This document shows, in pieces, positions 36,682-47,042 of a stretch of DNA of 64,000 nt. Under the pieces are notes generated by a model, which saw nothing but the letters and a program-made list of their open reading frames with translations, searched no databases and was not told where the DNA came from. Position 1 is the first letter of the stretch. The number at the start of each line of letters is the position of its first letter. Origin of the DNA: Stenotrophomonas sp. SAM-B (GTDB lineage: Bacteria; Pseudomonadota; Gammaproteobacteria; Xanthomonadales; Xanthomonadaceae); contig NZ_JABBXB010000004.1 of NCBI RefSeq assembly GCF_013387485.1, forward strand, positions 372,001-436,000. The letters are read 5' to 3'. The translations under genes and the position numbers were made by a program.

Positions 36682-37610
36682 GTGACGGCAGCATCGTTGA
36701 AGCACGTGCGTTCGCGCCGGCCTCGGTCGGCAATGTGGGGGTGGGATTCGACATCCTCGGCCACGCCATCGAGGGCGTCGGCGATACGGTGACGGTGCGG
36801 CGTATCGCGGAGCCCGTGGTACGCATCCACGCGATCCGCGGCACCACGGTGGATCTGCCGCGGGTGGCCGAGGACAACACCGCCGGCGCTGCGCTGATCG
36901 CGCTGCGCGCTGCGCTGGATCTGCCGTTTGGATTCGAGCTGGAGATCGACAAGGGCATCGCGCTGGGCTCGGGGATGGGCGGCTCGGCGGCCTCGTGCGT
37001 GGCGGCGCTGGTCGCGGCCAATGCGCTGTTGCCGAAGCCGTTGACGCGTGAGGCGTTGTATCCGTTCGCGTTGACTGGCGAGGCGGTGGCCAGTGGTGGC
37101 CGCCATGGCGACAACCTCGGCCCGATGCTGCTGGGTGGCTTGGTCTTGAGTACCGCCGATCGCCTGGTGCCGGTGCCTGTCCCGGCGGCGTGGCACAGCC
37201 TGCTGGTGCATCCGGATGCGGTGCTGGAGACGCGCCGCGCACGCGCCGCGCTGCAGGGCCATTACGCCCTGGGCGAATTTGTTGCGCAGAGCGCGAATCT
37301 GGCGCTGGTGCTCAGTGGCTGCTACACCGCCGATGCCTCGCTGGTCCGCGCCGGCCTGCGTGACGTACTGATCGAACCGCGTCGGGCCGGTCTGATCGCC
37401 GGGTTCGCCGCCGCGCGCGATGCGGCACTGGATGCCGGGGCGATGGGCGCCAGCATTTCGGGCGCGGGGCCGAGCGTGTTTGCCTGGTTCGAGCGGCGTG
37501 ACGCTGCGCTTGCTGCGCAGGGCGCGGTCCAGCACGCGTTCGCGGACGCAGGCTTCGCGAGTCAGGGCTGGGTGTCGCCCCTGAACGCTCCCGCTGCACG
37601 CCTGCTCTGA
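36678..37610 (+). CDS. thrB: Homoserine kinase
   Basis: Phosphorylates homoserine. 310 residues, GHMP fold: substrate segment [24 protein letters not shown]-binding [18 protein letters not shown] and the C-terminal motif [21 protein letters not shown] start inside the thrA stop (GTGA overlap). Confidence 0.95.
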   Translation: MSDGSIVEARAFAPASVGNVGVGFDILGHAIEGVGDTVTVRRIAEPVVRIHAIRGTTVDLPRVAEDNTAGAALIALRAALDLPFGFELEIDKGIALGSGMGGSAASCVAALVAANALLPKPLTREALYPFALTGEAVASGGRHGDNLGPMLLGGLVLSTADRLVPVPVPAAWHSLLVHPDAVLETRRARAALQGHYALGEFVAQSANLALVLSGCYTADASLVRAGLRDVLIEPRRAGLIAGFAAARDAALDAGAMGASISGAGPSVFAWFERRDAALAAQGAVQHAFADAGFASQGWVSPLNAPAARLL

Positions 37611-37641
37611 CGCCTCCACTCTTTCTACGTTGGGATATCCG

Positions 37642-38934
37642 ATGAAGTTCGTTTCCACGCGTCACGCTGCACCCGCCGCTTCGCTCAGCCAGGCGCTTGC
37701 CGCCGGACTCGCCCCGGACGGCGGCCTGTATGTTCCCGACCATCGCCCGCAGCTGCAGAGCTGGTCAGCGCAGGGTTCCTTCGCACAGACCGCCGCGGCG
37801 GTGCTGGCCCCGTACTTCCATGACGATGCCTTGGAGAAAGCGCTGCCTGACCTGTGCGGGCAGGCATTCGATTTCGATGCGCCGCTGCGTCCACTGGCGA
37901 CGGCCGATGACCATGTCCTCGAGCTCTTCCATGGCCCGACGGCGGCGTTCAAGGATTTCGGTGCGCGCTTCCTGGCCGCATGCCTGGCCCGATTGCAGCA
38001 GGGGCGCGAACGACCGCTGACAATCGTGGTCGCCACCTCGGGGGACACCGGGGCCGCCGTCGCGGCCGCGTTCCACCGCCAGCCCGGGATCCGTGTGGTG
38101 GTGCTGTACCCGGATGGCCGGGTCTCGCCGCGGCAGGCACATCAGCTGGGCTGCTTCGGCGACAACATCCAGACGCTGCGTGTGGCCGGTTCCTTCGACG
38201 ATTGCCAGGCGATGGTGAAGCAGGCGCTGGGCGATCGCGAGCTGCAGGACCAGGTGCCGTTGAGCTCGGCCAACAGCATCAGCCTGGGCCGCTGGCTGCC
38301 GCAGATGAGTTACTACGCGCATGCGGCGCTGGTGCACCAGGCGCAGACCGGCCACGTGCTGAACCTGGTGATTCCCACCGGCAACCTCGGCAATGCGATG
38401 GCGGCGATCCTGGCGCGCGCGATGGGCCTGCCACTGGGGCAGATCGCGTTGGCCACCAATGCCAACGATGTGCTGCCGCGCTACTTCCACGGCGAGGACT
38501 ACCAGGCGCGGACCAGCGTGGCGACGATCGCCAATGCGATGGACGTGGGCGCCCCGAGTAACGTCGAGCGGCTGCGTTGGTTGTACAACGAGGATGATGT
38601 GGCGCTCCGGGCCGCGTTCACTGCCGAGGCGGTGGATGATGCGGCGATCCGCGAAGTGATCCGCCGGCGCCATGACCTGCATGGCGAAGTCTTCTGCCCA
38701 CATACGGCAACCGCGGTGGCGCGCCTGGAGCACCTGCGGGCCGCGGGCGCGCAGGGACATTGGGCGGTCGCGGCGACGGCGCATCCGGCCAAGTTCGAGT
38801 CGGTGGTGGAGCCGCTGATCGGGAAGCCGCTGGAGGTGCCGCCGGCACTGGCCGCCTTGCTGGAGCGGTCCGCGACGGCCGAGGCATGCGCGCCGGAGTA
38901 TGAGGCGTTGCGTGAGGTGTTGTTGCGCGGGTGA
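37642..38934 (+). CDS. thrC: Threonine synthase
   Basis: Converts O-phosphohomoserine to threonine. 430 residues. The PLP lysine lies in FHGPTAAFKDFGARFLA, the phosphate-binding loop in ATSGDTGAAVAAAFH, and further family blocks are VLYPDGRVSPRQ and NIGNAMAAILARAMGLP-like residues (PTGNLGNAMAAI). The ATG at 37642 is preferred to an in-frame TTG at 37630; ribosome site weak. End of the thr operon. Confidence 0.95.
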   Translation: MKFVSTRHAAPAASLSQALAAGLAPDGGLYVPDHRPQLQSWSAQGSFAQTAAAVLAPYFHDDALEKALPDLCGQAFDFDAPLRPLATADDHVLELFHGPTAAFKDFGARFLAACLARLQQGRERPLTIVVATSGDTGAAVAAAFHRQPGIRVVVLYPDGRVSPRQAHQLGCFGDNIQTLRVAGSFDDCQAMVKQALGDRELQDQVPLSSANSISLGRWLPQMSYYAHAALVHQAQTGHVLNLVIPTGNLGNAMAAILARAMGLPLGQIALATNANDVLPRYFHGEDYQARTSVATIANAMDVGAPSNVERLRWLYNEDDVALRAAFTAEAVDDAAIREVIRRRHDLHGEVFCPHTATAVARLEHLRAAGAQGHWAVAATAHPAKFESVVEPLIGKPLEVPPALAALLERSATAEACAPEYEALREVLLRG

Positions 38935-38962
38935 GGCGGGTGACACGCGGAACGCCGGAGCA

Positions 38963-38979
38963 GCCGGGCAGTGCCCGGC
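38963..38979. terminator. Short hairpin between convergent thrC and fnr
   Basis: GCCGGGC-AGT-GCCCGGC, a 7-bp perfect stem located between the convergent stop codons at 38934 and 38984. There is no T-run, so it is only a candidate bidirectional terminator. Confidence 0.4.
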
Positions 38980-38983
38980 GCGA

Positions 38984-39745
38984 CTAGTAGGATTCGTCGG
39001 CCGAGAGTTTCTGCAGGGCGGCTTCGTCCAGGATCTCGACGGTGTTCAGATGGGGCAGGGCGATCAGGCCCTGCTGGCGCAGCTTGGTGAAGGTGCGGCT
39101 GACCGTTTCCATGGTCAGGCCGAGATGGTCGGCGATGTCGCCACGCCCCATCGGCAGGGTCACGCGCAGGCCAGGTTCACCGAGCAGGGCTTCGCGCGCG
39201 GCCAGGCGCAGCAGGAAATCGGCGACTTTCTCGGCCGGCTGCAGTCGGCCCAGCGCCATCGCGGCGTCCTGGGCCGCATCCAGCTCCTGGCAGGCGCGCT
39301 GCAGCAGCTTGCGTTCCAGGTGCGGGAAGCGCGAGCGCAGGTCCTTCATCTGCGGCAGGGTCACGCGGCAGACGCGGCTGTCGGCGATGGCTTCGATATC
39401 GTAACGGTGATGATCGCTGCCGCTCAGTCCCAGGAAATCGCCGGGCAGCACGAAACCGCTGATCTGGCGTCGGCCGTCGGCCAGCGTGCGGACCAGGCGC
39501 AGCGCACCGGCCGTAATCGTATAGACATGTTGGCGCGGCTCACCGGCACGGACCAGCGTGGAGCCCAGCGGCAGTGCCTGGGACACGGTGACCCGTTCCA
39601 GCGCCTGCACTTCATCCGGCGACAGCGCCGAGCACACCGCCAGGTGCCGCACCGAGCAATGCAGGCAATCGCGCAGGGGCGAGCAGCCGGGGGCGGCGGG
39701 GTCTTCAACAGCGGAAAGCGCGGTACCGGAGTGAGGCCGGGTCAT
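38984..39745 (-). CDS. fnr: Fnr/Anr-type oxygen-responsive transcription regulator
   Basis: 253 residues. N-terminal cysteines C21, C27, C30 and C38 (in GCSPLRDCLHCSVRHLAVC) plus C126 (in DSRVCRVTL) fit an oxygen-labile [4Fe-4S] cluster. A cyclic-nucleotide-binding-like domain (VRAGEPRQHVYTITAGALRLVRTLADGR) and a dimer helix precede the helix-turn-helix GDIADHLGLTMETVSRTFTKLRQQGLI, whose E-x-x-S-R recognition pattern matches Fnr and its TTGAT half-site specificity. The spacing between the last two N-terminal cysteines is 7 residues, not 5 as in E. coli Fnr and Pseudomonas Anr. Confidence 0.9.
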   Translation of the reverse strand: MTRPHSGTALSAVEDPAAPGCSPLRDCLHCSVRHLAVCSALSPDEVQALERVTVSQALPLGSTLVRAGEPRQHVYTITAGALRLVRTLADGRRQISGFVLPGDFLGLSGSDHHRYDIEAIADSRVCRVTLPQMKDLRSRFPHLERKLLQRACQELDAAQDAAMALGRLQPAEKVADFLLRLAAREALLGEPGLRVTLPMGRGDIADHLGLTMETVSRTFTKLRQQGLIALPHLNTVEILDEAALQKLSADESY

Positions 39746-39886
39746 GTCAGGTCAGCAAGCAGGGCCTGCCCATGATACTTCATGCCGCCATTGGCCCGGC
39801 CCCGGCGCCCGGATGCGGCTCGTTGCGCCGGCTGCGGCTAGAATATGCCGCTCGCTCATCCCCCCGTTTCCGCAGGAGTCCCGCAA

Positions 39887-41284
39887 GTGATCAAGCCCCG
39901 TACGCCGCCCGGCATCATGGAATTGCTGCCGCGTGAGCAGATCGCGTTCCAGCGCATGCTGGACGTCATCCGCCGCAACTACGAGCGGTTCGGGTTCCTG
40001 CCGGTGGAGACGCCGGTGTTCGAGCTTTCCGATGTGCTGCTGACCAAGTCTGGCGGCGAGACCGAGCGCCAGGTGTATTTCGTGCAGTCCACCGGTGCGC
40101 TGGCCAACGCCGCCGAAGCGGAAGAGAAAGCGCTGCCGGAACTGGCCTTGCGCTTCGACCTGACCGTGCCGCTGGCGCGTTATGTCGCCGAGCACGAGCA
40201 CGACCTGACCTTCCCGTTCCGCCGTTACCAGATGCAGCGCGTGTACCGTGGCGAGCGCGCCCAGCGTGGCCGTTTCCGCGAGTTCTACCAGTGCGACATC
40301 GATGTGATCGGCAAGGACACGCTGAGCACCCGCTACGACGCCGAAGTGCTGGCGGTCATGCATGCGGTGTTCGCTGAACTGCGCATCGGCGATTTCTCGG
40401 TGCAGCTCAACAACCGCAAGTTGATGCGCGGCTTCTTCGAAAGCCTGGGCGTGGCCGATGGCGAGCGCCAGCTGGCCGTGCTGCGGGAAGTGGACAAGCT
40501 GGACAAGCGCGGCGCCGATTACGTGCGCGAGACGCTGGTGGGCGAGGGCTTTGCGATTCCGGCCGAGCAGGTCGAGCGCATCCTGGCGTTCGTGGCCGTG
40601 CGCTCGAGCAGCCATGCCGATGCGCTGGCGCAGCTGGATGCGCTGCTGGTCGATGGCGCTGCCAGCGAAACGCTCACGCAGGGCGTGGCCGAACTGCGCG
40701 AAGTGCTGCAGCTGGTCAAGGCGCTGGGGGTGCCGGAAACCGCGTACTGCCTGAACTTCTCCATCGCCCGCGGCCTGGATTACTACACCGGCACCGTCTA
40801 CGAGACCACGCTGACCGACCACCCGCAGATCGGCTCGATCTGCTCGGGCGGTCGATACGAAGACCTGGCCAGCCACTACAGCAAGTCCAAGCTGCCGGGC
40901 GTGGGCATTTCCATCGGCCTGACCCGCCTGTTCTGGCAGCTGCGCGAAGCCGGCCTGATCGCCGGTATCGAGGACAGCAGCGTGCATGCGCTGGTGGCCC
41001 TGATGGACGACAACGGCCTGCCCGAGTCGCTGGATATCGCCCGTCGCCTGCGCGTCGGTGGCATCAATGCCGAAGTGCAGATGGAGCCGAAGAAGATCGG
41101 CAAGCAGTTCCAGTACGCCGCAAAGGCCGGTATCCGTTTCGTCGTGCTGGCCGGTGAAGATGAGCTGGCGCGTGGCGTGGTCGCGGTCAAGGACCTGCTG
41201 CGCGAGCAGCAGTTCGAGGTCGCCCGCGACGAGTTGGCCAGCGCGCTGCAGGTCGAGCTGGAGCAGGCCAAGGCGATGGCATGA
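39887..41284 (+). CDS. hisS: Histidyl-tRNA synthetase
   Basis: 465 residues from the GTG at 39887 ([15 protein letters not shown]), chosen because GGAG lies 10 bases upstream; the frame from 39845 is longer without support. Class II motifs: motif 2 [31 protein letters not shown], the histidine-specific [13 protein letters not shown], motif 3 [13 protein letters not shown], and a C-terminal anticodon-binding domain. The complete catalytic motifs exclude the regulatory paralogue HisZ. It ends ATGA into a lipoprotein gene. Confidence 0.94.
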   Translation: MIKPRTPPGIMELLPREQIAFQRMLDVIRRNYERFGFLPVETPVFELSDVLLTKSGGETERQVYFVQSTGALANAAEAEEKALPELALRFDLTVPLARYVAEHEHDLTFPFRRYQMQRVYRGERAQRGRFREFYQCDIDVIGKDTLSTRYDAEVLAVMHAVFAELRIGDFSVQLNNRKLMRGFFESLGVADGERQLAVLREVDKLDKRGADYVRETLVGEGFAIPAEQVERILAFVAVRSSSHADALAQLDALLVDGAASETLTQGVAELREVLQLVKALGVPETAYCLNFSIARGLDYYTGTVYETTLTDHPQIGSICSGGRYEDLASHYSKSKLPGVGISIGLTRLFWQLREAGLIAGIEDSSVHALVALMDDNGLPESLDIARRLRVGGINAEVQMEPKKIGKQFQYAAKAGIRFVVLAGEDELARGVVAVKDLLREQQFEVARDELASALQVELEQAKAMA

Positions 41285-41670
41285 AGCGGGTCGGGGCAGG
41301 GGCGCTGATGCTGCTCCTGCTCGCCGGCTGCCAGAGCGACCCGCAGCTGCGCAGCAAGCGGATCGGCCCCGGGCATTACCGGTTGGTGGTCGATCGCTGC
41401 CATGTGATCAGTCGGGAACAGCTTGAGCGCGATCTGCGCGAGCTGGCCAGCAACCAGTGTTCCGGCAGCGCCGGAGTCTTGGAGGCCGTGGAGTCGCTTC
41501 CCAGCCGCCAGGGCAGCCTGCTCGGCGAATGCCTGCAGCGGCGCCCTGCGCGCCGACGTCCGCTGCCGGTAGGTGCCGACCCGGTAGCTGCCGCCCGTTG
41601 GTCAGCACGCTTCCTTGGATGCCCGGAACAACGCCCGCCCATGCGGGCGTTGTTCGTTTCCGGACCCTGA
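41281..41670 (+). CDS. Small lipoprotein of unknown function, 3' end uncertain
   Basis: [23 protein letters not shown] gives a signal peptide with lipobox LAGC. The mature part ([38 protein letters not shown]) has paired cysteines. The annotated frame continues through a GTAG-headed palindrome (41569-41608) and a terminator hairpin (41626-41655), which is unusual for real coding DNA. A frame change near 41540 would instead end ALRADVRCR at the TAG at 41570-41572, exactly at the head of the palindrome, so a small indel may have extended the gene. The start overlaps the hisS stop (ATGA). Confidence 0.6.
   Translation: MKRVGAGALMLLLLAGCQSDPQLRSKRIGPGHYRLVVDRCHVISREQLERDLRELASNQCSGSAGVLEAVESLPSRQGSLLGECLQRRPARRRPLPVGADPVAAARWSARFLGCPEQRPPMRALFVSGP
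41569..41608 (+). repeat. GTAG-headed REP-like palindrome
   Basis: GTAG (41569-41572) followed by GTGCCGACC (41573-41581) and, after an 18-base loop, the near-complement GGTCAGCAC (41600-41608; one mismatch). Stenotrophomonas genomes carry many short palindromes beginning with GTAG. Assignment to that family is inferred from the head and stem-loop form only. Confidence 0.55.
41626..41660 (+). terminator. Intrinsic terminator after hisS and the lipoprotein gene
   Basis: A perfect 13-bp stem GAACAACGCCCGC/GCGGGCGTTGTTC with a CCAT loop (41626-41655), followed by GTTTC. Same architecture as the terminator at 31057. It separates hisS from the histidine operon promoter. Confidence 0.85.
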
Positions 41671-41698
41671 ACACTTCCGGTCCGCTCACTGCAGCGGT

Positions 41699-41727
41699 TT
41701 GACCGTGCCCCTCGCTTGGGCTAATGT
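41699..41727 (+). promoter_or_regulatory. Candidate promoter of the histidine operon
   Basis: TTGACC (41699-41704) and TAATGT (41722-41727) with the ideal 17-base spacing, about 25 bases before the TrpR-like start codon. The -10 lies inside the palindrome listed next, so a bound repressor would block polymerase. Confidence 0.55.
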
Positions 41728-41746
41728 AATAGCACGCTATTACATT
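41723..41746. promoter_or_regulatory. Perfect palindromic operator candidate in front of the TrpR-like gene
   Basis: AATGTAATAG-CACG-CTATTACATT: 10-bp arms without a mismatch around a 4-base centre, strikingly AT-rich for this genome. It overlaps the predicted -10 and transcription start and ends 6 bases before the ATG at 41753. The obvious binder is the TrpR-type protein encoded directly downstream. Confidence 0.75.
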
Positions 41747-41752
41747 GATACG

Positions 41753-42073
41753 ATGAAACTACGTCCGATCCCCCGTGAAAAAGATGCCCAGGCCGATCTG
41801 GCCCCGCTGGCGCGTGCCTTTGCTGCCCTCGCCGATCCCGAGGCGGTGACCGCGTTCCTGCGCGACCTGTGCACGCCGGCCGAGCTGGAGGCGCTTTCCG
41901 ACCGCTGGAGGGTCGTGCCGCTGCTGCAGCAGGGCGTGCCGTATCGCGAGATCCATGAGTTGACCGGGGTCAGCGTGACCACCACCGGGCGCGTGGCGCG
42001 CTCGCTGGACCACGGCCACGGCGGCTATGCCGCCGCCATCGCCGCCACGCCGACCTCCCCCGAATCCGAGTAG
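41753..42073 (+). CDS. TrpR-like (YerC/YecD family) transcriptional regulator
   Basis: 106 residues, all helical: [67 protein letters not shown]. The pattern of core helices and the helix-turn-helix [22 protein letters not shown] is the TrpR/YerC fold. The ATG at 41753 lies only 6 bases after a perfect palindrome and has no ribosome site, so the transcript may be nearly leaderless. First gene before hisG; it probably represses itself and the histidine operon. The effector, perhaps histidine, is not known from sequence. Confidence 0.88.
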   Translation: MKLRPIPREKDAQADLAPLARAFAALADPEAVTAFLRDLCTPAELEALSDRWRVVPLLQQGVPYREIHELTGVSVTTTGRVARSLDHGHGGYAAAIAATPTSPESE

Positions 42074-42084
42074 AGACCTCCCCC

Positions 42085-42996
42085 ATGAGTGCAACCCAGA
42101 CCGCCCCGGCACGTGACCGGCTGCGTATCGCCATCCAGAAGAACGGGCGACTGGCCGAGCCTGCGCGCAGCCTGCTGACCGCCTGCGGGCTGAGCTGGCG
42201 GCAGAGCCGCGACAAGCTGTTCTGCTATGGCGAATCGCTGCCGGTGGACCTGCTGCTGGTCCGCGATGACGACATTCCCGGCCTGATCGCCGATGGTGTG
42301 TGCGATTTCGGCATCGTCGGCCGCAATGAGCTGGACGAGCAGGGCGCCGCGCGCCGCCGGATCGGTCTGCCGGATGCCTACCAGGCGCTGCGCGGCCTCA
42401 ACTTCGGTCAGTGCCGCTTGATGTTGGCGGTGCCGGAGGAGTGGGAATGGACGGGCGTGGAGCAGCTGGCCGGCAAGCGCATCGCCACCAGCTACCCCGC
42501 GATCCTGGCCGACTGGCTGGCCGAGCGCGGCGTGGATGCGCAGGTGGTCGAACTGTCCGGCTCGGTCGAGATCGCCCCACGGCTGGGCACCGCCGATCTG
42601 ATCTGCGATCTGGTCTCCAGCGGCGCGACGCTGGCCGCCAACCAGCTCAAGCCGGTCGAAACCCTGCTGGAAAGCGAAGCGGTGCTGGCCGGTCCGGTAC
42701 GCACGCCCGATGACGCGCGCGCCGGTCTGATGGCGATGCTGCTGCGCCGACTCGATGGGGTGGTGAAGGTCCAGGACAGCAAGCTGCTGATGTTCCGCGC
42801 CGCGCTGGACCGGGTCTCCGAGCTGACCCGCCTGCTGCCTGATGCCGATCCGCTGGTGCAGCTGCCCGATGACGGCGGCCACCTGCGTTTGCAGACCATG
42901 TGCCACGGTGCGTTGACCTGGCAGCGATTGGAGGACCTGGAGCGCGCGGGCGCGCAGGGGTTGATGGTGTTGAGTGTGGAGCGGTCGCTGGCATGA
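42085..42996 (+). CDS. hisG: ATP phosphoribosyltransferase, long form
   Basis: First step of histidine synthesis, feedback-inhibited by histidine. 303 residues, the long HisG with a C-terminal regulatory domain ([32 protein letters not shown] onward), so no HisZ partner is needed. Catalytic blocks: [33 protein letters not shown] and the PRPP loop in [15 protein letters not shown]. Overlaps hisD (ATGA). Confidence 0.95.
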   Translation: MSATQTAPARDRLRIAIQKNGRLAEPARSLLTACGLSWRQSRDKLFCYGESLPVDLLLVRDDDIPGLIADGVCDFGIVGRNELDEQGAARRRIGLPDAYQALRGLNFGQCRLMLAVPEEWEWTGVEQLAGKRIATSYPAILADWLAERGVDAQVVELSGSVEIAPRLGTADLICDLVSSGATLAANQLKPVETLLESEAVLAGPVRTPDDARAGLMAMLLRRLDGVVKVQDSKLLMFRAALDRVSELTRLLPDADPLVQLPDDGGHLRLQTMCHGALTWQRLEDLERAGAQGLMVLSVERSLA

Positions 42997-44288
42997 ATCG
43001 TTTGACGTGGTCCCAATTGGATGCCGGCGCCCAGGCGCAGGCGCTGCAACGCCCCGTCCAGGCCGTGGCGGCGCGTACCCGTGAGTCCGTCGCGGCCTTG
43101 ATCGCGGCGGTGCGCGAAGGCGGCGATGCCGCGCTGCGTGAGATCACCCTGCGCTTCGATGGGGTGGCACCGGAGAGCTTCGAGGTCAGCGACGCGGAAT
43201 TCGCCGCTGCCGAGCAGGCCGTCTCCGCCGAGCTTCGGCAGGCGATGATCGATGCCGCCGCGCGCATCCGGACCTTCCACCAGGCCGGCATGAGCCAAGG
43301 CTATGCGGTCGAGACCGCGCCCGGTGTGCGTTGCGAGCGTGTGGTGCGCCCGATCGGCCGGGTGGGGCTGTATGTGCCGGCCGGCAGCGCGCCCTTGCCG
43401 TCGACCGCGTTGATGCTGGGCGTGCCTGCACAGCTGGCCGGCTGCCGGGAAGTCGTGCTGTGCACGCCGCCACGCAAGGACGGCAGTGCCGATCCCGCGG
43501 TGCTGGTGGCCGCGCGCCTGACCGGTGTGCACCGCGTCTTCAAGCTGGGCGGCGCGCAGGCGATCGCGGCGATGGCGTACGGCACCGACAGCATCCCGGC
43601 CTGCGACAAGCTGTATGGCCCGGGCAACAGCTACGTGACTGAAGCGAAGCAGCAGGTGGCCCAGGACGGCGCGGCCGCGATCGACATGCCGGCCGGACCG
43701 TCGGAAGTGCTGGTCATTGCCGATGCCGGCGCCAATCCCGCGTTCGTCGCGGCCGATCTGCTCTCGCAAGCCGAGCACGGACCGGACTCGCAGGTGCTGC
43801 TGCTGACCGACGACGCAGGGATGGTCGACCGGGTTGAAGCGGCGGTTGAAGCGCAGCTGGCGCAGCTGTCGCGCGCGGAGATTGCCGCGCAGGCGCTGGC
43901 GTCCTCGCGCCTGATCCTGGTCGATTCGCTGAATGATGCGTTCGCGATCAGCAACCGGTATGCGCCGGAACATCTGATCCTGGCGCTGCGCGATCCGCGC
44001 GCGTGGCTGGAGAAGGTTGAAGCGGCGGGCTCGGTATTCCTCGGCGACTACACCCCCGAAGCGCTGGGCGATTACTGCAGCGGCACCAACCACGTGCTGC
44101 CGACCGCTGGCGCCGCACGCGCCTACAGCGGCGTCAGCGTGGCCAGTTTCCAGAACCTGATCAGTGTGCAGTCGGCCACGGCCGCCGGCATCGCCGCGAT
44201 CGGCGAGTGCGCCCGCGTGCTGGCGCGCGCCGAAGGCCTGGATGCGCACGAGAATGCCGTGACCCTGCGCATGGAGGCGGCGGCATGA
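42993..44288 (+). CDS. hisD: Histidinol dehydrogenase
   Basis: Oxidises histidinol to histidine with NAD and zinc. 431 residues from the ATG at 42993. Signature regions: [64 protein letters not shown] (metal ligands Gln and His), APEHLIL and [15 protein letters not shown]. Overlaps hisG and hisC by ATGA junctions. Confidence 0.96.
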   Translation: MNRLTWSQLDAGAQAQALQRPVQAVAARTRESVAALIAAVREGGDAALREITLRFDGVAPESFEVSDAEFAAAEQAVSAELRQAMIDAAARIRTFHQAGMSQGYAVETAPGVRCERVVRPIGRVGLYVPAGSAPLPSTALMLGVPAQLAGCREVVLCTPPRKDGSADPAVLVAARLTGVHRVFKLGGAQAIAAMAYGTDSIPACDKLYGPGNSYVTEAKQQVAQDGAAAIDMPAGPSEVLVIADAGANPAFVAADLLSQAEHGPDSQVLLLTDDAGMVDRVEAAVEAQLAQLSRAEIAAQALASSRLILVDSLNDAFAISNRYAPEHLILALRDPRAWLEKVEAAGSVFLGDYTPEALGDYCSGTNHVLPTAGAARAYSGVSVASFQNLISVQSATAAGIAAIGECARVLARAEGLDAHENAVTLRMEAAA

Positions 44289-45373
44289 GCACTGCCTCCA
44301 TTCTGTCGCTGGTTCGCGAGGACCTGCAGGCGTTCACCGGGTACTCCTCGGCGCGCAGCAGCGCGCTGGTCGGCGATGTCTGGCTCAACGCCAACGAATC
44401 GGCCTGGGCCAATCCGGCCGATATCGCGGGCAGTGCGCGCCGCTACCCGGATCCGCAGCCGGTGGCCCTGCGCGATCGGCTGGCAGAGCTCTATGGCTGT
44501 GCGCCCGAACAACTGTTGATCGGTCGTGGCAGTGACGAAGCCATCGACCTGCTGGTGCGTGCGCTGTGCGAGCCGGGCCGGGATGCAGTGGTGACCACGC
44601 CGCCGGTGTTCGGCATGTATGCCGTCTGTGCCCGTCTGCAGAACGCGCCGGTGATCGAGATACCGCTGGCCGACCAGGGCGATGCGCTCGTCGCCGATAT
44701 CGACGCCGTGATCACCGCTGCGCTGGCCGGCAACGCCAAGCTGGTGTTCCTGTGCTCGCCGTCCAATCCCGCTGGCAGCGTGATCACGCTGGCCGAGATC
44801 GAGCGCGTGGCCACCGCATTGCAGGGCAGGGCGCTGGTCGTGGTGGACGAGGCCTACGGTGAGTATGCCGAGCAGGCCTCCGCCGGCACGCTGCTGGGCC
44901 GCTACCAGAACATCGCCGTGCTGCGGACGCTGTCCAAGGCGCATGCGCTGGCCGCCGTCCGCATCGGCAGCCTGATCGCCGATGCCGCCCTGATCCAGGT
45001 GCTGCGTCGTTGCCAGGCTCCGTATCCCGTGCCCGCACCCTGTGCGGAGCTCGCGTTGGCGGGCCTTGGCCCGGAGAACCTCGCGGTGACCACCCAGCGC
45101 ATCACACAGATCAAGGCCGAACGTGCGCGGCTGCAGGCCGGTCTTGCCGCGCTGCCCGGCGTGCTGCGTGTCTATCCGTCGCAGGGCAACTACCTGCTGG
45201 CCCGCTTTGCCGACGCACAGGGCGCGTTCGACGCGCTGCTCGCAGCCGGTGTGGTCGTGCGTGACCAGCGAGCCGCGCCGCAGCTGGGCGATGCACTGCG
45301 CATCACCCTCGGGAGCCCGGAGCAGAACGACCGCGTACTCGCTGCCCTGACGGCCCGGAGGGCTGCCGCATGA
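44285..45373 (+). CDS. hisC: Histidinol-phosphate aminotransferase
   Basis: PLP-dependent transamination of imidazole-acetol phosphate. 362 residues. NANESAW near the start, [49 protein letters not shown] and the PLP lysine in [16 protein letters not shown]. The longer frame from 44207 lies inside hisD and is rejected. Confidence 0.95.
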   Translation: MSTASILSLVREDLQAFTGYSSARSSALVGDVWLNANESAWANPADIAGSARRYPDPQPVALRDRLAELYGCAPEQLLIGRGSDEAIDLLVRALCEPGRDAVVTTPPVFGMYAVCARLQNAPVIEIPLADQGDALVADIDAVITAALAGNAKLVFLCSPSNPAGSVITLAEIERVATALQGRALVVVDEAYGEYAEQASAGTLLGRYQNIAVLRTLSKAHALAAVRIGSLIADAALIQVLRRCQAPYPVPAPCAELALAGLGPENLAVTTQRITQIKAERARLQAGLAALPGVLRVYPSQGNYLLARFADAQGAFDALLAAGVVVRDQRAAPQLGDALRITLGSPEQNDRVLAALTARRAAA

Positions 45374-46443
45374 CCCCGATTCTGTTCGTCGACCGCGACG
45401 GCACCCTGATCGAAGAGCCCGCCGATTTCCAGATCGACGCCTACGAGAAGCTGCGCTTCGTACGCGATGTGATCCCGGCGATGCTCAAGCTGCGCGATGC
45501 CGGCTACCAGTTCGTGATCGTCAGCAACCAGGACGGGCTGGGCAGCGAAGGCTATCCGCAGGCCAGCTTCGACGGCCCCAACGACCTGATGCTGCAGATC
45601 TTCGCCAGCCAGGGCATCACCTTCCGTGACGTGCTGATCGACGGCAGCTGGCCGCAGGACAACGCGCCGACCCGCAAGCCGGGCATCGGCATGATGCTGC
45701 CGTACCTGCAGGACCGCAGCATCGACTGGGCACGCTCGGCGATGGTGGGCGACCGCCTGACCGACATCCAGTTCGCCGAAAACATGAAGATTCGTGGCTT
45801 CCAGCTGCGCACCGAACAGTTCGGCGGCGACTGGGACTGGACCTCGATCGCGCATGAGCTGGCCGATGCGCCGCGTCGGGCCACCGTGCAGCGCACTACC
45901 AAGGAAACCAGGATCCGGGTGGAGGTCGACCTGGATCGCACCGCCGAACCGCAGACCCACACCGGGCTGCCGTTCTTCGACCACATGCTGGAGCAGATCG
46001 GCAAGCACGGCGGTTTCGCCCTGAGCGTGCAGGCCGAGGGCGACCTGCACATCGACGAGCACCACACCATCGAGGACACTGGCCTGGCGCTGGGCCAGGC
46101 CCTGCGCGAGGCGCTCGGCGACAAGCGCGGCATCGGCCGCTACGGCTTCACGCTGCCGATGGATGAAACCCTGGCCAGCGCCGCGCTGGATTTCAGCGGC
46201 CGCCCGTATTTCGTGTTCGAAGGCGAGTTCAAGCGCGAGCGCGTGGGTGACATGCCGACCGAGCTGGTGCCGCACTTCTTCCGCTCGCTGTGCGATGCGG
46301 CGGGGTTGAACCTGCACCTGAGCGTGCGCGGTGACAACGACCACCACAAGGTCGAGGCCTGCTTCAAGGCGCTGGCCCGCACACTGCGCCAGGCATTGCC
46401 GCGGCAGGGCACCGCGCTGCCGAGCACCAAGGGGGCGCTGTGA
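45370..46443 (+). CDS. hisB: Bifunctional histidinol-phosphatase/imidazoleglycerol-phosphate dehydratase
   Basis: 357 residues. N-terminal HAD phosphatase ([12 protein letters not shown], residues 5-16; zinc site region [12 protein letters not shown]) and C-terminal IGP dehydratase ([71 protein letters not shown]). The fused form is usual in gammaproteobacteria. Overlaps both neighbours. Confidence 0.96.
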   Translation: MTPILFVDRDGTLIEEPADFQIDAYEKLRFVRDVIPAMLKLRDAGYQFVIVSNQDGLGSEGYPQASFDGPNDLMLQIFASQGITFRDVLIDGSWPQDNAPTRKPGIGMMLPYLQDRSIDWARSAMVGDRLTDIQFAENMKIRGFQLRTEQFGGDWDWTSIAHELADAPRRATVQRTTKETRIRVEVDLDRTAEPQTHTGLPFFDHMLEQIGKHGGFALSVQAEGDLHIDEHHTIEDTGLALGQALREALGDKRGIGRYGFTLPMDETLASAALDFSGRPYFVFEGEFKRERVGDMPTELVPHFFRSLCDAAGLNLHLSVRGDNDHHKVEACFKALARTLRQALPRQGTALPSTKGAL

Positions 46444-47042
46444 CCGAGGTTGCGCTGATCGATGCGGGCGGCGCCAACCTCGGCTCGGTCCGCTATGCGC
46501 TGGAACGGCTGGGCGTGCAGGTGCGGCTGGTCCGCGATGCGCAGGGTCTGGAGGGCGTCTCGCGGGTGATCCTGCCTGGCGTCGGCGCGGCCCCGCACGG
46601 CATGGCACGCCTGCATGCACAGGGTCTGGTCCAGCCGCTGCGCGACCTGCAGGTGCCGCTGCTCGGCATCTGCCTGGGCATGCAGCTGCTGTTCGATGGT
46701 TCTGAAGAAGGCCATGTCGAATGCCTGGGCCTGTTGCCCGGGGTCGTGCGCCACCTGCGCCCTGCAACCGGCATCCGCGTGCCGCACATGGGCTGGAACC
46801 GGCTGCTGCCGCTGCGTGAGTCGCCGCTGCTGGCCGGCGTGCCGGCACGGGCGAGTGCCTACTTCGTCCACAGCTACGCCGCGCCGCTGGGCGAAGACAC
46901 CGTGGCCGCCTGCGATCACGGCGGGCTGTTCGCGGCCGTCGTGCAGCGCGGCCGGCACAGTGGTGCCCAGTTCCATCCGGAGCGTTCGGCCGACACCGGC
47001 GCGCGCATCCTGCGCAATTTCATCGAGAACGAACCGACATGA
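46440..47042 (+). CDS. hisH: Imidazole glycerol phosphate synthase, glutaminase subunit
   Basis: 200 residues, class I glutamine amidotransferase. Nucleophile Cys in [12 protein letters not shown], and the His-Glu pair in [14 protein letters not shown]. Supplies ammonia to HisF. GTG start inside the hisB stop (GTGA). Confidence 0.95.
   Translation: MTEVALIDAGGANLGSVRYALERLGVQVRLVRDAQGLEGVSRVILPGVGAAPHGMARLHAQGLVQPLRDLQVPLLGICLGMQLLFDGSEEGHVECLGLLPGVVRHLRPATGIRVPHMGWNRLLPLRESPLLAGVPARASAYFVHSYAAPLGEDTVAACDHGGLFAAVVQRGRHSGAQFHPERSADTGARILRNFIENEPT

Noticed and set aside
39887-41284. HisZ regulatory subunit near the histidine operon
   Set aside because: All HisS catalytic motifs are present and HisG is the long form, which does not need HisZ.
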